Assembly (NCBI GenBank): GCA_900552285.1
Contig: URYV01000071.1
Span: forward strand, 1-7,895
Direction of reading: 5' to 3'
Origin: an uncultured Oscillospiraceae bacterium
GTDB lineage: Bacteria > Bacillota > Clostridia > Oscillospirales > Acutalibacteraceae
Length of the DNA: 7,895 nt
Shown: positions 1 to 5,718 of the stretch, in pieces
Position numbering within the stretch: position 1 is the first letter of the stretch
Layout of the letters: each line of letters begins with the position of its first letter
Program-made: the position numbers and the translations under genes
Notes under the pieces: generated by a model
What the model was told of the DNA's origin: nothing
Database searches by the model: none
What the model saw: the letters and a program-made list of their open reading frames with translations, nothing else

Positions 1-1
1 T

Positions 2-1486
2 TTTATCATCCCGGTTCTCAAGGGCAGCGCGGTGGAGACAAAGCTTGCCGAGCTCGGCGCCGAGGAAAAGCTTTCGCTTTTTGAAAAATTCACCGGCACC
101 CTCGGTACCAAAATTCCCGACACCGACCTCGACAGCTCGGGAAGCGCCAAAAACGACGCATATCGCTGGGCTCTCGAAAAGTATATGGACAGATGCTCGG
201 CCTACTATGTGGGATATATTCTCGACGGCGGCGTGACCATTCCCGACAACTATTGGTCCAAGAGAAATTATGCCGAATATAACTGCATCGAGAACTTCGA
301 TTATCTCATCGCGCGCCATGCATTCTGCTTTGACCTTAACCCCAATCCCGACGACACCGTGTGCGACGATGTGACCCAGCCCAAGGGCACCGATCACGAC
401 ACCTTTATCATGATTCTGCAAAAGCGCTATGAACGCGCAAACGGCAAAATGGGTCAGATGATGGGATTTCCCCCCTGGTGGATAAAATACACCGTTGACA
501 CTCCCGGTGACACCGGCCACAACGGAAAGCTCGGCGGACCTCAGCTTGAATGGCTGTTCTGCGAATATATAACAAGCTATAACATGGCCATGGAGGCCGA
601 CGCGGCTCATCCCTGCTCCATGAGTAACGGCTCGCTTATGTATAAATACCGCGCCACCGCCACCGAATATAAAAACACCGACACAAAAGAAGAGGACATG
701 CTGACCTTTGACAGCAGCAAGCGCTACTTCACCATATATGTCGGAGACTACGATTCCTCGGCGTGGATGAAGAAATATGTCTACGATTTTTGGAAGGACT
801 CGGCAAGAGGCACTCTGCCGCTCATGTGGGCCTTCAATCCCAACCTTTCCAACCGTATACCCGTTGTTTGGGACTATATCTATGAAAACAAGACCGACAA
901 CGATTATATCGTGGCCGGAGAGGGTGCGGGATATACCATGCCCGGATATTTCATCGAAAACAAGGAAACGGGAGATCTGAGAGACACCAAAGAGGGCTGG
1001 GACGTCTGGATTGATTACAGCAAGAAATATTATCAGCTCTTTGACATCGATATAACCGGCTTTATCATCAATTCCACAAGCGGCTCGGTTGAGGTCAAGG
1101 GCATAAATCCCGAAATCATGGAGCAGTTCAACAAGCTGTCTCCCGTGGGTTCCTTCACAAATTCGGGAAGCAACCGCAAGCAGGCTCTTGCTCTTCAGGA
1201 CGGCGTTCCCTATGTTTATCTCTTCAACGAGGTTCCTTTCAACGTTGACCCCAAGACCGGATATGCTTCCATGTACAGCTATGACCGCGGCGTTATGAGC
1301 AGCTTCAACTTCTCTGCCTATCGAACCGTCGTTCAGTCCCCCTCCACAATAAAAGAGGTGGTGGACGGCTATATCGACTATGCCGAAAACCAGGGCGCAA
1401 ACAAGGAATATGTCTATGTCGACCCCTACAATTTCTTCAATCTCATCAGACAGTCCGGCCAGGGCACCGAGGGTGCGGGAAAGTAA
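2..1486 (+). CDS. GxGYxYP-family putative glycoside hydrolase, 5'-partial
   Basis: This is the C-terminal 494 residues of a GxGYxYP-family protein; the frame is open to the left edge, so the true start lies outside the window. An in-frame GTG at 32 has no ribosome binding site and falls inside homology with the downstream paralogue, so it is not the start. Aligned with that paralogue, about 240 N-terminal residues are missing. Shared blocks in order: KIPDTD, ARHAF-FDLNPNPD, GFPPWW, EADAA-PC-MSNGSL-YKYR, GDYDSSAWMKKYV, FNPNLS-RIPVVWDY, and the family signature as GAGYTMP (923-943), with Met where the family name has Tyr. The family is regarded as glycoside-hydrolase-like by structure, but its reaction is unknown. 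The C-terminus is short and has no dockerin or anchor. Secretion is inferred only from the paralogue. A terminator follows 15 bp after the stop. Confidence 0.85.
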   Translation, partial: FIIPVLKGSAVETKLAELGAEEKLSLFEKFTGTLGTKIPDTDLDSSGSAKNDAYRWALEKYMDRCSAYYVGYILDGGVTIPDNYWSKRNYAEYNCIENFDYLIARHAFCFDLNPNPDDTVCDDVTQPKGTDHDTFIMILQKRYERANGKMGQMMGFPPWWIKYTVDTPGDTGHNGKLGGPQLEWLFCEYITSYNMAMEADAAHPCSMSNGSLMYKYRATATEYKNTDTKEEDMLTFDSSKRYFTIYVGDYDSSAWMKKYVYDFWKDSARGTLPLMWAFNPNLSNRIPVVWDYIYENKTDNDYIVAGEGAGYTMPGYFIENKETGDLRDTKEGWDVWIDYSKKYYQLFDIDITGFIINSTSGSVEVKGINPEIMEQFNKLSPVGSFTNSGSNRKQALALQDGVPYVYLFNEVPFNVDPKTGYASMYSYDRGVMSSFNFSAYRTVVQSPSTIKEVVDGYIDYAENQGANKEYVYVDPYNFFNLIRQSGQGTEGAGK

Positions 1487-1500
1487 AAAATCATGAATTC

Positions 1501-1533
1501 GGGCCGCAGGATTTTTCTGCGGTCCGTTTTTTT
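1501..1533 (+). terminator. Rho-independent terminator after the first GxGYxYP gene
   Basis: A 9-bp stem pairs 1501-1509 (GGGCCGCAG) with 1517-1525 (CTGCGGTCC) using one G-U pair, around a T-rich loop, and is followed by seven T at 1527-1533. It separates the two GxGYxYP genes into two transcription units. Confidence 0.9.
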
Positions 1534-1607
1534 GTGTAATTATGAGCAAAAATCAAAATAATACACAGAATTTTTTACAAAAACCTCTTTATTTTTATTT
1601 CCTTATG

Positions 1608-1616
1608 TGATATAAT
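1608..1616 (+). promoter_or_regulatory. Extended -10 promoter of the second GxGYxYP gene
   Basis: TGATATAAT at 1608-1616 is a perfect TATAAT preceded by the TG of an extended -10 element. At 17-bp spacing the -35 position (1588-1593, TTTATT) is a poor match, which suits dependence on the extended -10. The surrounding DNA is AT-rich. Predicted transcription start is near 1623, giving a leader of about 30 nt. Confidence 0.7.
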
Positions 1617-1639
1617 ACCGATGTCAACATATCATCTCT

Positions 1640-1645
1640 AGGAGG
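1640..1645 (+). promoter_or_regulatory. Ribosome binding site of the second GxGYxYP gene
   Basis: AGGAGG lies 6 nt upstream of the ATG at 1652. It is a full anti-Shine-Dalgarno match and fixes the start, which agrees with the signal peptide beginning there. Confidence 0.9.
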
Positions 1646-1651
1646 ACAATT

Positions 1652-1726
1652 ATGAAAAGAATAGTAGCAACAATCCTTGCTGTTATGATCGTCTTTTCGA
1701 TTTTCGGTGCCGTGACGGCTTCTGCC
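1652..1726 (+). other. Signal peptide coding segment
   Basis: The encoded residues 1-25 have two basic residues (K2, R3), a hydrophobic stretch from about 4 to 21 and an A-S-A motif before D26, typical of signal peptidase I cleavage. There is no lipobox cysteine, so a released or protein-bound secreted product is expected rather than a lipoprotein. Confidence 0.85.
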
Positions 1727-3865
1727 GACATCGGATACGGAAACGTTAATCAGAAGGACGGCGTAACGGTTGACGATGCGCTTATGGTTCTTCAGGCTTC
1801 GGTTAAAATGATCGAGCTTGATGATACCCAAAAAAATCTTGCAAGAGTTTCGGGCGGAACCGATGTCACCGTTACCGACGCTATGCTGATTTTGCAGTAT
1901 GCCGTGGGCAAGATAAACGAATTTAAAATGTCTGCCCCCGAGGTTAACGACACCATTCTCGACAACGGTGCCTACACTCTTGACGAGACTGCCGACAACA
2001 GCTTTGTTGTAGACATTTCCAACCTTAATCGTGAAATGGTTTACGTTCTCTCCACCCGCAACGGAGGAGTTGCCAACATGTCGGCCGAAGAGGTTCGTCT
2101 GGTTGCCAGCCTTCAGGGACTTATCAACCGTTCCTACGGTATGGACAACGAGCACACCACCATGTTCATGCTTTCCAATGACCAGTCCGACGGTTTCTGG
2201 CTTAAGCAGATGAGAAACGGCGGTGCCACCTCCATTCTTAAAAAGACCAAGCAGCTTGCCAACATGGACGATTTTTATGAGACCTTCAAAGAGCAGCTCA
2301 AGAGCTGCGGCATGGTTCTCTGGGATCCCGATGTTCCCGCAACCGCCAATGTTGCCGTAACAGTCTGCGGCACCGACGGCTATCTGCCCGTTATGGAAGG
2401 CGGAGCCGTTTATGAAAAGCTTGCCGCTCTCGGCGTTGAAGTTAAGCTTAACCTTTGCGACAAGTTCACCGGCGTTGAGGGAACCAAAATCCCCGACACC
2501 GATGTTATGAGCTCGGGAAGTAAGAAATGCGACGCATATCTTTGGGCTCTTGACAAGTATATGAACAGATGCTCTTCCAAATATGTCGCCTACATACTCG
2601 ACGGTCTCAACGTCGTTCCCGGAAGCGAATATTATAAGGAAGATTTTGCAACCGACGTTTCTACTCTGAATGTTGACTATATCATTGCACGTCATGCTTT
2701 TGCATTTGACCTGAACCCCAACCCCGACCGTAAGGAAGTCGTCTGCGACGATCCCGAGCAGCCCGCCGGTACCGATCACGCCACCATGATCAAAATCATG
2801 GAGGCAAGATACAACCGTGCAAACGGCGAAATAGGTCAGGTTCTCGGATTCCCCCCCTGGTGGGAGAAATACACCACCTATAACCCCACCGGTGGTGAAG
2901 CAAGAGGACGTCTTGCTCCGAATGAAATCGAGTGGCTCTATTGCCAGTACAGCACAAGCTATAACCTTGCCATGGAGGCCGATGCGGCTTCTCCCTGCGC
3001 CATGAGTAACGGCTCGCTGCTCTACAAATACCGCACCACTCTCGCCGAATTCAAGAACAATACCAAGCCTTCCAAGGAGGTCAAATACGACGCCTCCAAA
3101 ACATATTTCACCCTCTACATCGGAGACTATGACTCCTCCGCATGGATGAAGAAGTATGTTGCCGATTATTGGAGAGACGGAACCAACGCGACCGTCCCGA
3201 TGCTTTGGTGCTTCAACCCCAACCTTTCTCAGCGTATTCCCGTTGTTTGGGACTATGTATATTCCCATATCGGTGAAAACGATTATATCGCGGCCGGTGA
3301 GGGCGCGGGCTACACCATGCCCAATAACTTCGGTAAAAACGAAGAAACAAAGGCCACCCGCGATTACAACGAAGGCTGGGCAAAGTGGGTCGAATACAAC
3401 AAGCAGTATTATGACCTGTTTGATATGAACATAACCGGATTTATCATTGATAAGACCCGCCTTTCCAACGAGGTGTTCTCGGCTTACAGCCAGTTCTCCC
3501 CTGTCGGTGCTTTCCACAACGACAGCTCCAAGCGTCTTGCGGTTTACGGCGACACCGTTTATGCATATCTCTTCAATGAGGTTACCTTTACCGACGAGGA
3601 GGGCAAAAACTCCAACGCAGAAAAGGTTGACTTCAGCAATCCCAACATGGTCAAGGTCTTTAAGAACATGGCTTCCTACGACCGCTCCATGAAGGGCTTC
3701 TCGGCTTACAGAACCATCTGCCAGTCGCCTATCGGTATTAAGAGATTTATCGACGCCTATACCGATTATGTCAAGGTTAACAAGGATGCGGATTACGAGT
3801 ATATCGACGCCTATACCTACTTCGATTTCGTAAATCAGTATGCCACCGTTACCACCCTCGGCTAA
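1652..3865 (+). CDS. Secreted dockerin-like / GxGYxYP-family putative glycoside hydrolase
   Basis: This 737-residue protein is predicted to be exported. Residues 1-25 form a signal peptide (MKR, hydrophobic core, cleavage at ASA|D). Residues 26-91 form two dockerin-like repeats. A linker follows, then the GxGYxYP N-terminal region from about residue 113 (MVYVLSTRNGG, EEVRLVASLQGLINR, GMVLWDPDVP) and the C-terminal region to the end. Conserved blocks are ARHAF-FDLNPNPD, GFPPWW, GDYDSSAWMKKYV and FNPNLS-RIPVVWDY, with the signature GAGYTMP at 551-557. Family members are predicted to be carbohydrate-active, but reaction and substrate are unknown to me. By eye well over half the aligned residues match the upstream neighbour, so the pair arose by tandem duplication. 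It is transcribed alone, from its own promoter to its own terminator. Placing the dockerin-like module at the N-terminus is less common than at the C-terminus. Family assignment is firm; catalysis is inference. Confidence 0.9.
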   Translation: MKRIVATILAVMIVFSIFGAVTASADIGYGNVNQKDGVTVDDALMVLQASVKMIELDDTQKNLARVSGGTDVTVTDAMLILQYAVGKINEFKMSAPEVNDTILDNGAYTLDETADNSFVVDISNLNREMVYVLSTRNGGVANMSAEEVRLVASLQGLINRSYGMDNEHTTMFMLSNDQSDGFWLKQMRNGGATSILKKTKQLANMDDFYETFKEQLKSCGMVLWDPDVPATANVAVTVCGTDGYLPVMEGGAVYEKLAALGVEVKLNLCDKFTGVEGTKIPDTDVMSSGSKKCDAYLWALDKYMNRCSSKYVAYILDGLNVVPGSEYYKEDFATDVSTLNVDYIIARHAFAFDLNPNPDRKEVVCDDPEQPAGTDHATMIKIMEARYNRANGEIGQVLGFPPWWEKYTTYNPTGGEARGRLAPNEIEWLYCQYSTSYNLAMEADAASPCAMSNGSLLYKYRTTLAEFKNNTKPSKEVKYDASKTYFTLYIGDYDSSAWMKKYVADYWRDGTNATVPMLWCFNPNLSQRIPVVWDYVYSHIGENDYIAAGEGAGYTMPNNFGKNEETKATRDYNEGWAKWVEYNKQYYDLFDMNITGFIIDKTRLSNEVFSAYSQFSPVGAFHNDSSKRLAVYGDTVYAYLFNEVTFTDEEGKNSNAEKVDFSNPNMVKVFKNMASYDRSMKGFSAYRTICQSPIGIKRFIDAYTDYVKVNKDADYEYIDAYTYFDFVNQYATVTTLG
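1727..1924 (+). other. Degenerate dockerin-like repeat pair (residues 26-91)
   Basis: Two units share the pattern V-T-V-x-D-A-x-x-x-L-Q. The first is GNVNQKDGVTVDDALMVLQ (residues 30-48); the second is around ARVSGGTDVTVTDAMLILQ (64-82). Against the calcium-loop pattern D-x-N-x-D-G-x-V-x-x-x-D, the first keeps N at positions 1 and 3 and D at 12 but has K at position 5. The second has R, S and G at positions 1, 3 and 5 and keeps only D at 12. The helices after each loop remain hydrophobic and regular. So the fold is probably kept while calcium binding, at least in the second loop, is doubtful. The cohesin partner, if any, is not in the window. Confidence 0.7.
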
Positions 3866-3879
3866 GCCTGATAATTAAC

Positions 3880-3916
3880 AAGGACCCCTGATTTTCATCG
3901 GGAGTCCTTTTGTTTT
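3880..3916 (+). terminator. Rho-independent terminator after the second GxGYxYP gene
   Basis: 3880-3891 pairs with 3898-3909 as a 12-position stem with one C-A mismatch and one G-U pair, followed by TTTTGTTTT when the adjoining bases are included. It lies between convergent genes. Read on the minus strand the hairpin still forms but lacks a good T run, so it mainly serves the plus-strand gene. Confidence 0.8.
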
Positions 3917-3919
3917 AAA

Positions 3920-4728
3920 TCATAACCGACACGGCCCCAAACCGCACAAGATTTTGTATATTCCGTCGCTGTCGTTTGACGGGGCAATATGCTCAAAATT
4001 CTTTTTAAATTCTGCGGGGGAGTTTTCCATGGCAAACGCCGGACCCGCCGTTTTAAGCATCTCAAAATCGTTGAAATTGTCTCCGAATGCGATTGTTTGG
4101 CTTAAATCTATGCCCAAATGTCCGCATATCTTTTTAACACCGAGTCCCTTGGTTAACCCTTTGGGGTTGATTTCTATCAGAATGTCGGAGGACTGAACGA
4201 CCGCAAGGTCGTCAAATTCTTTTGAAAGCACCTCCGCCGTTCTTTTCGTATCCGACGGGCTGCACATACAAAGCATTTTGTCCGCCGAAACGCCGCAGTC
4301 TATGTCGGCCGCCCTGCCGTTTTTAGCGTAGGCTTTAACGATGTTCTGTTCTTTTACAACTCTGTTTTTTACGATCAATTCCTCTGCCGTGAAGATGTTC
4401 CATGTAACAAAGGGAAGCTCGGTTTCGATAAAATTCACCACTCTTTGGGCGGTTTTCGCCGTCATACCTTTTTCAAAAATTATTTTTCGGTCTTTGTCAA
4501 CTATAAGTCCGCCGCCGAGAGCCGAAATGTAACAGTCGATGCCGTATTTCTTCGGTATGTGCTTGATTCCCTCAAGATTTCTCGATGAAGAAAGAACAAG
4601 GGCAACACCGTTTTTTATGCAGTATTTGACGGCTTCAAGGGTTTTTGGGTTATCGTCTTTTGCGAGTTCAGAAGGGTGCCGTCAAGGTCGGTGAAAATCG
4701 CCTTGTATTTTATGTTTTTGTTGCTCAT
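3920..4728 (-). pseudogene. Cof-type HAD-IIB phosphatase, broken by a one-base frameshift
   Basis: The start is ATG at 4728, 7 nt after AGGAGG (4736-4741). The opening frame reads MSNKNIKYKAIFTDLDGTLL and then hits a stop about 20 codons later. Adding one C to the three-base run at 4647-4649 gives NSQKTITPKTLEAVKYCIKN and a continuous 269-residue protein, the usual length of Cof/HAD-IIB sugar-phosphate phosphatases. Restored motifs: I, D14-L-D16-G-T (nucleophile and acid/base aspartates); II, VLSSSR (S48 where Thr or Ser is usual; S49 replaces the common Gly of TGR); III, K194; IV, GDNFND at 216-221. Without repair, the longest product with an ATG starts at 4465 (181 residues) and lacks motifs I and II, so it should be inactive. 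The break could be a true mutation or a homopolymer error. The gene is divergent from a DeoR regulator, suggesting a phosphosugar substrate. The substrate cannot be told from sequence. Confidence 0.85.
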
Positions 4729-4753
4729 AATCCTGCCTCCTTTTGACAAAATA

Positions 4754-4759
4754 ATTATA
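4754..4759 (-). promoter_or_regulatory. -10 element for the HAD phosphatase gene
   Basis: On the minus strand 4759-4754 reads TATAAT, placing transcription start near 4747 and leaving a leader of only about 20 nt that holds the AGGAGG site. The -35 position at 17-bp spacing (TATTTT) is weak, which is compatible with a regulated promoter. Confidence 0.5.
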
Positions 4760-4784
4760 ACACAAAAAACAACGCAAAAATATG

Positions 4785-4813
4785 TTGATTTATGTTCTCT
4801 TTTCTGCTATAAT
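4785..4813 (+). promoter_or_regulatory. Sigma-A-type promoter of the DeoR-family regulator
   Basis: TTGATT (4785-4790) and TATAAT (4808-4813) are separated by exactly 17 bp. Predicted transcription start is near 4820, about 40 nt before the TTG start. The inverted repeat at 4824-4839 would sit in the earliest transcribed region. Confidence 0.75.
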
Positions 4814-4823
4814 AAAGAAAATG

Positions 4824-4839
4824 ATGTTTAAATAAACAT
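4824..4839 (+). promoter_or_regulatory. Inverted repeat, candidate DeoR-family operator
   Basis: ATGTTTA-AA-TAAACAT is a perfect 7-bp-arm inverted repeat with a 2-bp centre, lying 11 bp downstream of the regulator's -10 element. A bound dimer here would block transcription start or clearance. The half-site core ATGTT recurs in direct orientation at 4782-4786 and 4792-4796, 10 bp (one helical turn) apart and flanking the -35. Autoregulation by the neighbouring protein is inferred from position only. Confidence 0.5.
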
Positions 4840-4859
4840 TTGTGGGAGGGAAAACCGAC

Positions 4860-5639
4860 TTGGAGCTGCAAAACGAACTGTCGGGAATTTCCCGTCGGGA
4901 AAAGCTTTGCCGTATCATAAGGGAAAAAGGGCAGATAACGGCCAGGCAGGCCGCCGAGCTGTTCGGAGTGTCGGACATGACCGTTCGACGGGATTTTCAC
5001 CTTCTTGAGCAACAGGGAATCGTGTCGCTTTTTCACGGCGGCGCCCGTATACGTCCCTACGGCGGGGGCTTTCAGGGTTATTTCGATCGCAAGGAAAAGC
5101 TTTATCCCGTCAAAAGAGCCATTGCCTCGGCGGCGGCCGAATTTATTTCGGAAAACGATGTCGTTTATTTTGACACCTCCGCAACGGTCACACTTATGCT
5201 TCGATTTGTGTCGGAGATAAGCTTCACGGCGGTTACCGGCTCGGTGCCGATTATAAACGAGTGCCTTGCAAATCGTCGCATAAAGCTTTATATCGCGCCC
5301 GGGCTCTACAGAGAGCGCTATGGCGGGAGTCTCGACTATTCCACCGCGGAATATCTCTCGGCCTTAAAATTCGACAAATCATTTTTTGGAGCCTCGGCAA
5401 TCGACCCCGTGTTCGGAGTTTCCTCGGGTGAAGAAAGTGAGAGCGCGGTAAAAAAATGCGTCATGAGGAACAGCGAAAAAAAATATCTTCTTGCCGACGG
5501 CAGTAAATTTATGAAAAAAAACATGATAAAGTACGGAAATCTTTCGGACTTCACCGAAATATTTTCCGATTCCGGCCTCGACGGCGAAATCCGAAAGGCC
5601 GTGGAAAAAAACAAAGGCAGCTTGCGTATTTGCTACTGA
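4860..5639 (+). CDS. DeoR-family transcriptional regulator
   Basis: This 259-residue protein matches the DeoR family in length and layout. An N-terminal winged helix-turn-helix spans about 10-62: ISRREKLCRIIREKGQITA, then AAELFGVSDMTVRRDF as turn and recognition helix, and wing HGGA. A C-terminal sugar-phosphate-sensing domain spans about 78-245: KRAIASAAAEFI, DTSATVTLML, VTGSVPIIN, DKSFFGASAID, LLADGSKF. Such proteins usually repress sugar metabolism genes and release DNA on binding a phosphosugar. TTG at 4860 is chosen because GGGAGGG ends 9 nt before it; the in-frame GTG at 4842 overlaps that site and has none of its own. The gene is divergent from the HAD phosphatase, has its own promoter with an inverted repeat, and is followed by a terminator, so it is probably monocistronic. 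VTGS replaces the common VTNS. The effector is unknown. Confidence 0.9.
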   Translation: MELQNELSGISRREKLCRIIREKGQITARQAAELFGVSDMTVRRDFHLLEQQGIVSLFHGGARIRPYGGGFQGYFDRKEKLYPVKRAIASAAAEFISENDVVYFDTSATVTLMLRFVSEISFTAVTGSVPIINECLANRRIKLYIAPGLYRERYGGSLDYSTAEYLSALKFDKSFFGASAIDPVFGVSSGEESESAVKKCVMRNSEKKYLLADGSKFMKKNMIKYGNLSDFTEIFSDSGLDGEIRKAVEKNKGSLRICY

Positions 5640-5661
5640 GTTAGCGGATTTGGGCATACAG

Positions 5662-5699
5662 AAAGCGGACATTTCTTAAAGAGATGTCCGCTTTTGTTT
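5662..5699 (+). terminator. Terminator between the DeoR gene and pnp
   Basis: A 14-bp stem pairs 5662-5675 with 5681-5694 with one G-U pair and a 5-nt TTAAA loop, then TTTTGTTT. It starts 23 bp after the regulator stop. The stem is also 24 bp downstream of the pnp stop on the minus strand, where it is followed only by TTTC, so it may act weakly in that direction too. Confidence 0.85.
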
Positions 5700-5718
5700 A
5701 TGTGGGATTTAAGAAGGC

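Noticed and set aside
32..34. GTG at 32 as the start of the first GxGYxYP gene
   Set aside because: There is no ribosome binding site, the frame continues to the left edge, and codons before it align with the paralogue.
1595..3517. A 640-codon open frame on the minus strand
   Set aside because: It lies antisense to the complete GxGYxYP gene, has no ribosome binding site or recognisable domain, and covers the sense gene's promoter. It results from codon bias of the sense gene.
4842..4859. GTG at 4842 as start of the DeoR-family regulator
   Set aside because: The GTG overlaps the GGGAGGG ribosome binding site that is well placed for TTG 4860, has no site of its own, and the family's N-terminus fits the later start.
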